This document shows positions 6,842 through 6,916 of a stretch of DNA of 6,916 bases, piece after piece (within the stretch, counting starts at the first letter, position 1; every line of letters starts with the position of its first letter). The DNA is from Pseudomonadota bacterium (GTDB taxonomy: Bacteria > Pseudomonadota > Gammaproteobacteria > Xanthomonadales > Rhodanobacteraceae), in contig JANXVS010000287.1 of assembly GCA_025351555.1 (NCBI GenBank), forward strand, positions 1-6,916. The letters are read 5' to 3'. Position numbers and translations under genes: made by a program. The notes below the pieces were generated by a model that saw nothing but the letters and a program-made list of their open reading frames with translations, was not told the origin of the DNA and did not search any database.

Positions 6842-6916
6842 CCTGATTAGCTTCGTTCCTCAGCTTAAAAAATTGCTCGTTTGACGCAGAATCGGCTCTG
6901 CGCAAGGGCCACAGAG
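6842..6916. other. Right-edge non-coding stretch with a small stem-loop
   Basis: I see no supported gene here. CGCAGA-ATCGGC-TCTGCG (6885-6902) is a perfect 6 bp inverted repeat. On the minus strand, a T6 run (6872-6867) follows only after 12 bases, too far for a standard intrinsic terminator. It may be the tail of a gene lying beyond the right edge. Confidence 0.25.

Noticed and set aside
5624..6850. A long plus-strand open frame of 408 codons opposite the lipase gene
   Set aside because: It is rich in Arg/Gly/His as expected for the antisense of a G+C-rich gene, has no recognisable domain, and lies opposite a gene with clear catalytic motifs. The same applies to plus-strand frames at 256-942, 1065-1784, 2691-3611, 3795-4496 and 4580-5299.
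6867..6902. Intrinsic terminator at the right edge
   Set aside because: The stem is only 6 bp, and the T6 run follows 12 bases later, too far for rho-independent termination.

Overview
The window holds one minus-strand gene block of a Gram-negative bacterium. Base composition is roughly 60% G+C, and all four proteins carry Sec-type or lipoprotein export signals. The families (VolA-type lipase, DUF1302, DUF1329, YCF48-like) fit a gammaproteobacterium. A Xanthomonadales or Nevskiales relative is plausible, but the sequence does not prove it.

Layout in the direction of transcription (right to left): (1) 6661-6916 is an upstream control region. It has a good sigma70-type promoter (-35 at 6728-6733, -10 at 6704-6709), two dyad-symmetric elements and a 32-base run made only of A and T. 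(2) 6660-4451 encodes a VolA-like surface lipase with an N-terminal bacterial-lipase domain and an alpha/beta-hydrolase domain. Its lipoprotein signal peptide is in a different frame from the body, because of a one-base-type lesion inside the lipobox. (3) 4433-2496 is an intact DUF1302 outer-membrane beta-barrel protein. (4) 2472-1089 is a DUF1329 (LolB-like) periplasmic protein with a second small frameshift near residue 53. (5) 969-1 is a YCF48/BNR-repeat beta-propeller protein that runs off the left edge and is preceded by a 119-base structured intergenic region. Spacings are 17, 23 and 119 bases, so at least the first three genes look like one operon.

DUF1302, DUF1329 and YCF48-like genes, usually followed by an RND/MMPL permease gene, form a recurring but poorly characterised cell-envelope module. 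Here a probable surface lipase leads the operon. A reasonable hypothesis is a lipid-ester utilisation system: the lipase cleaves acyl esters outside the cell, the DUF1302 barrel moves lipophilic products across the outer membrane, DUF1329 ferries them through the periplasm, and YCF48 with an expected off-window permease works at the inner membrane. This is inference; no step is proven by the sequence.

Both frameshifts look like lost bases, and everything downstream of each stays open and conserved. Sequencing or assembly error is therefore the leading explanation, with recent gene decay as the alternative.
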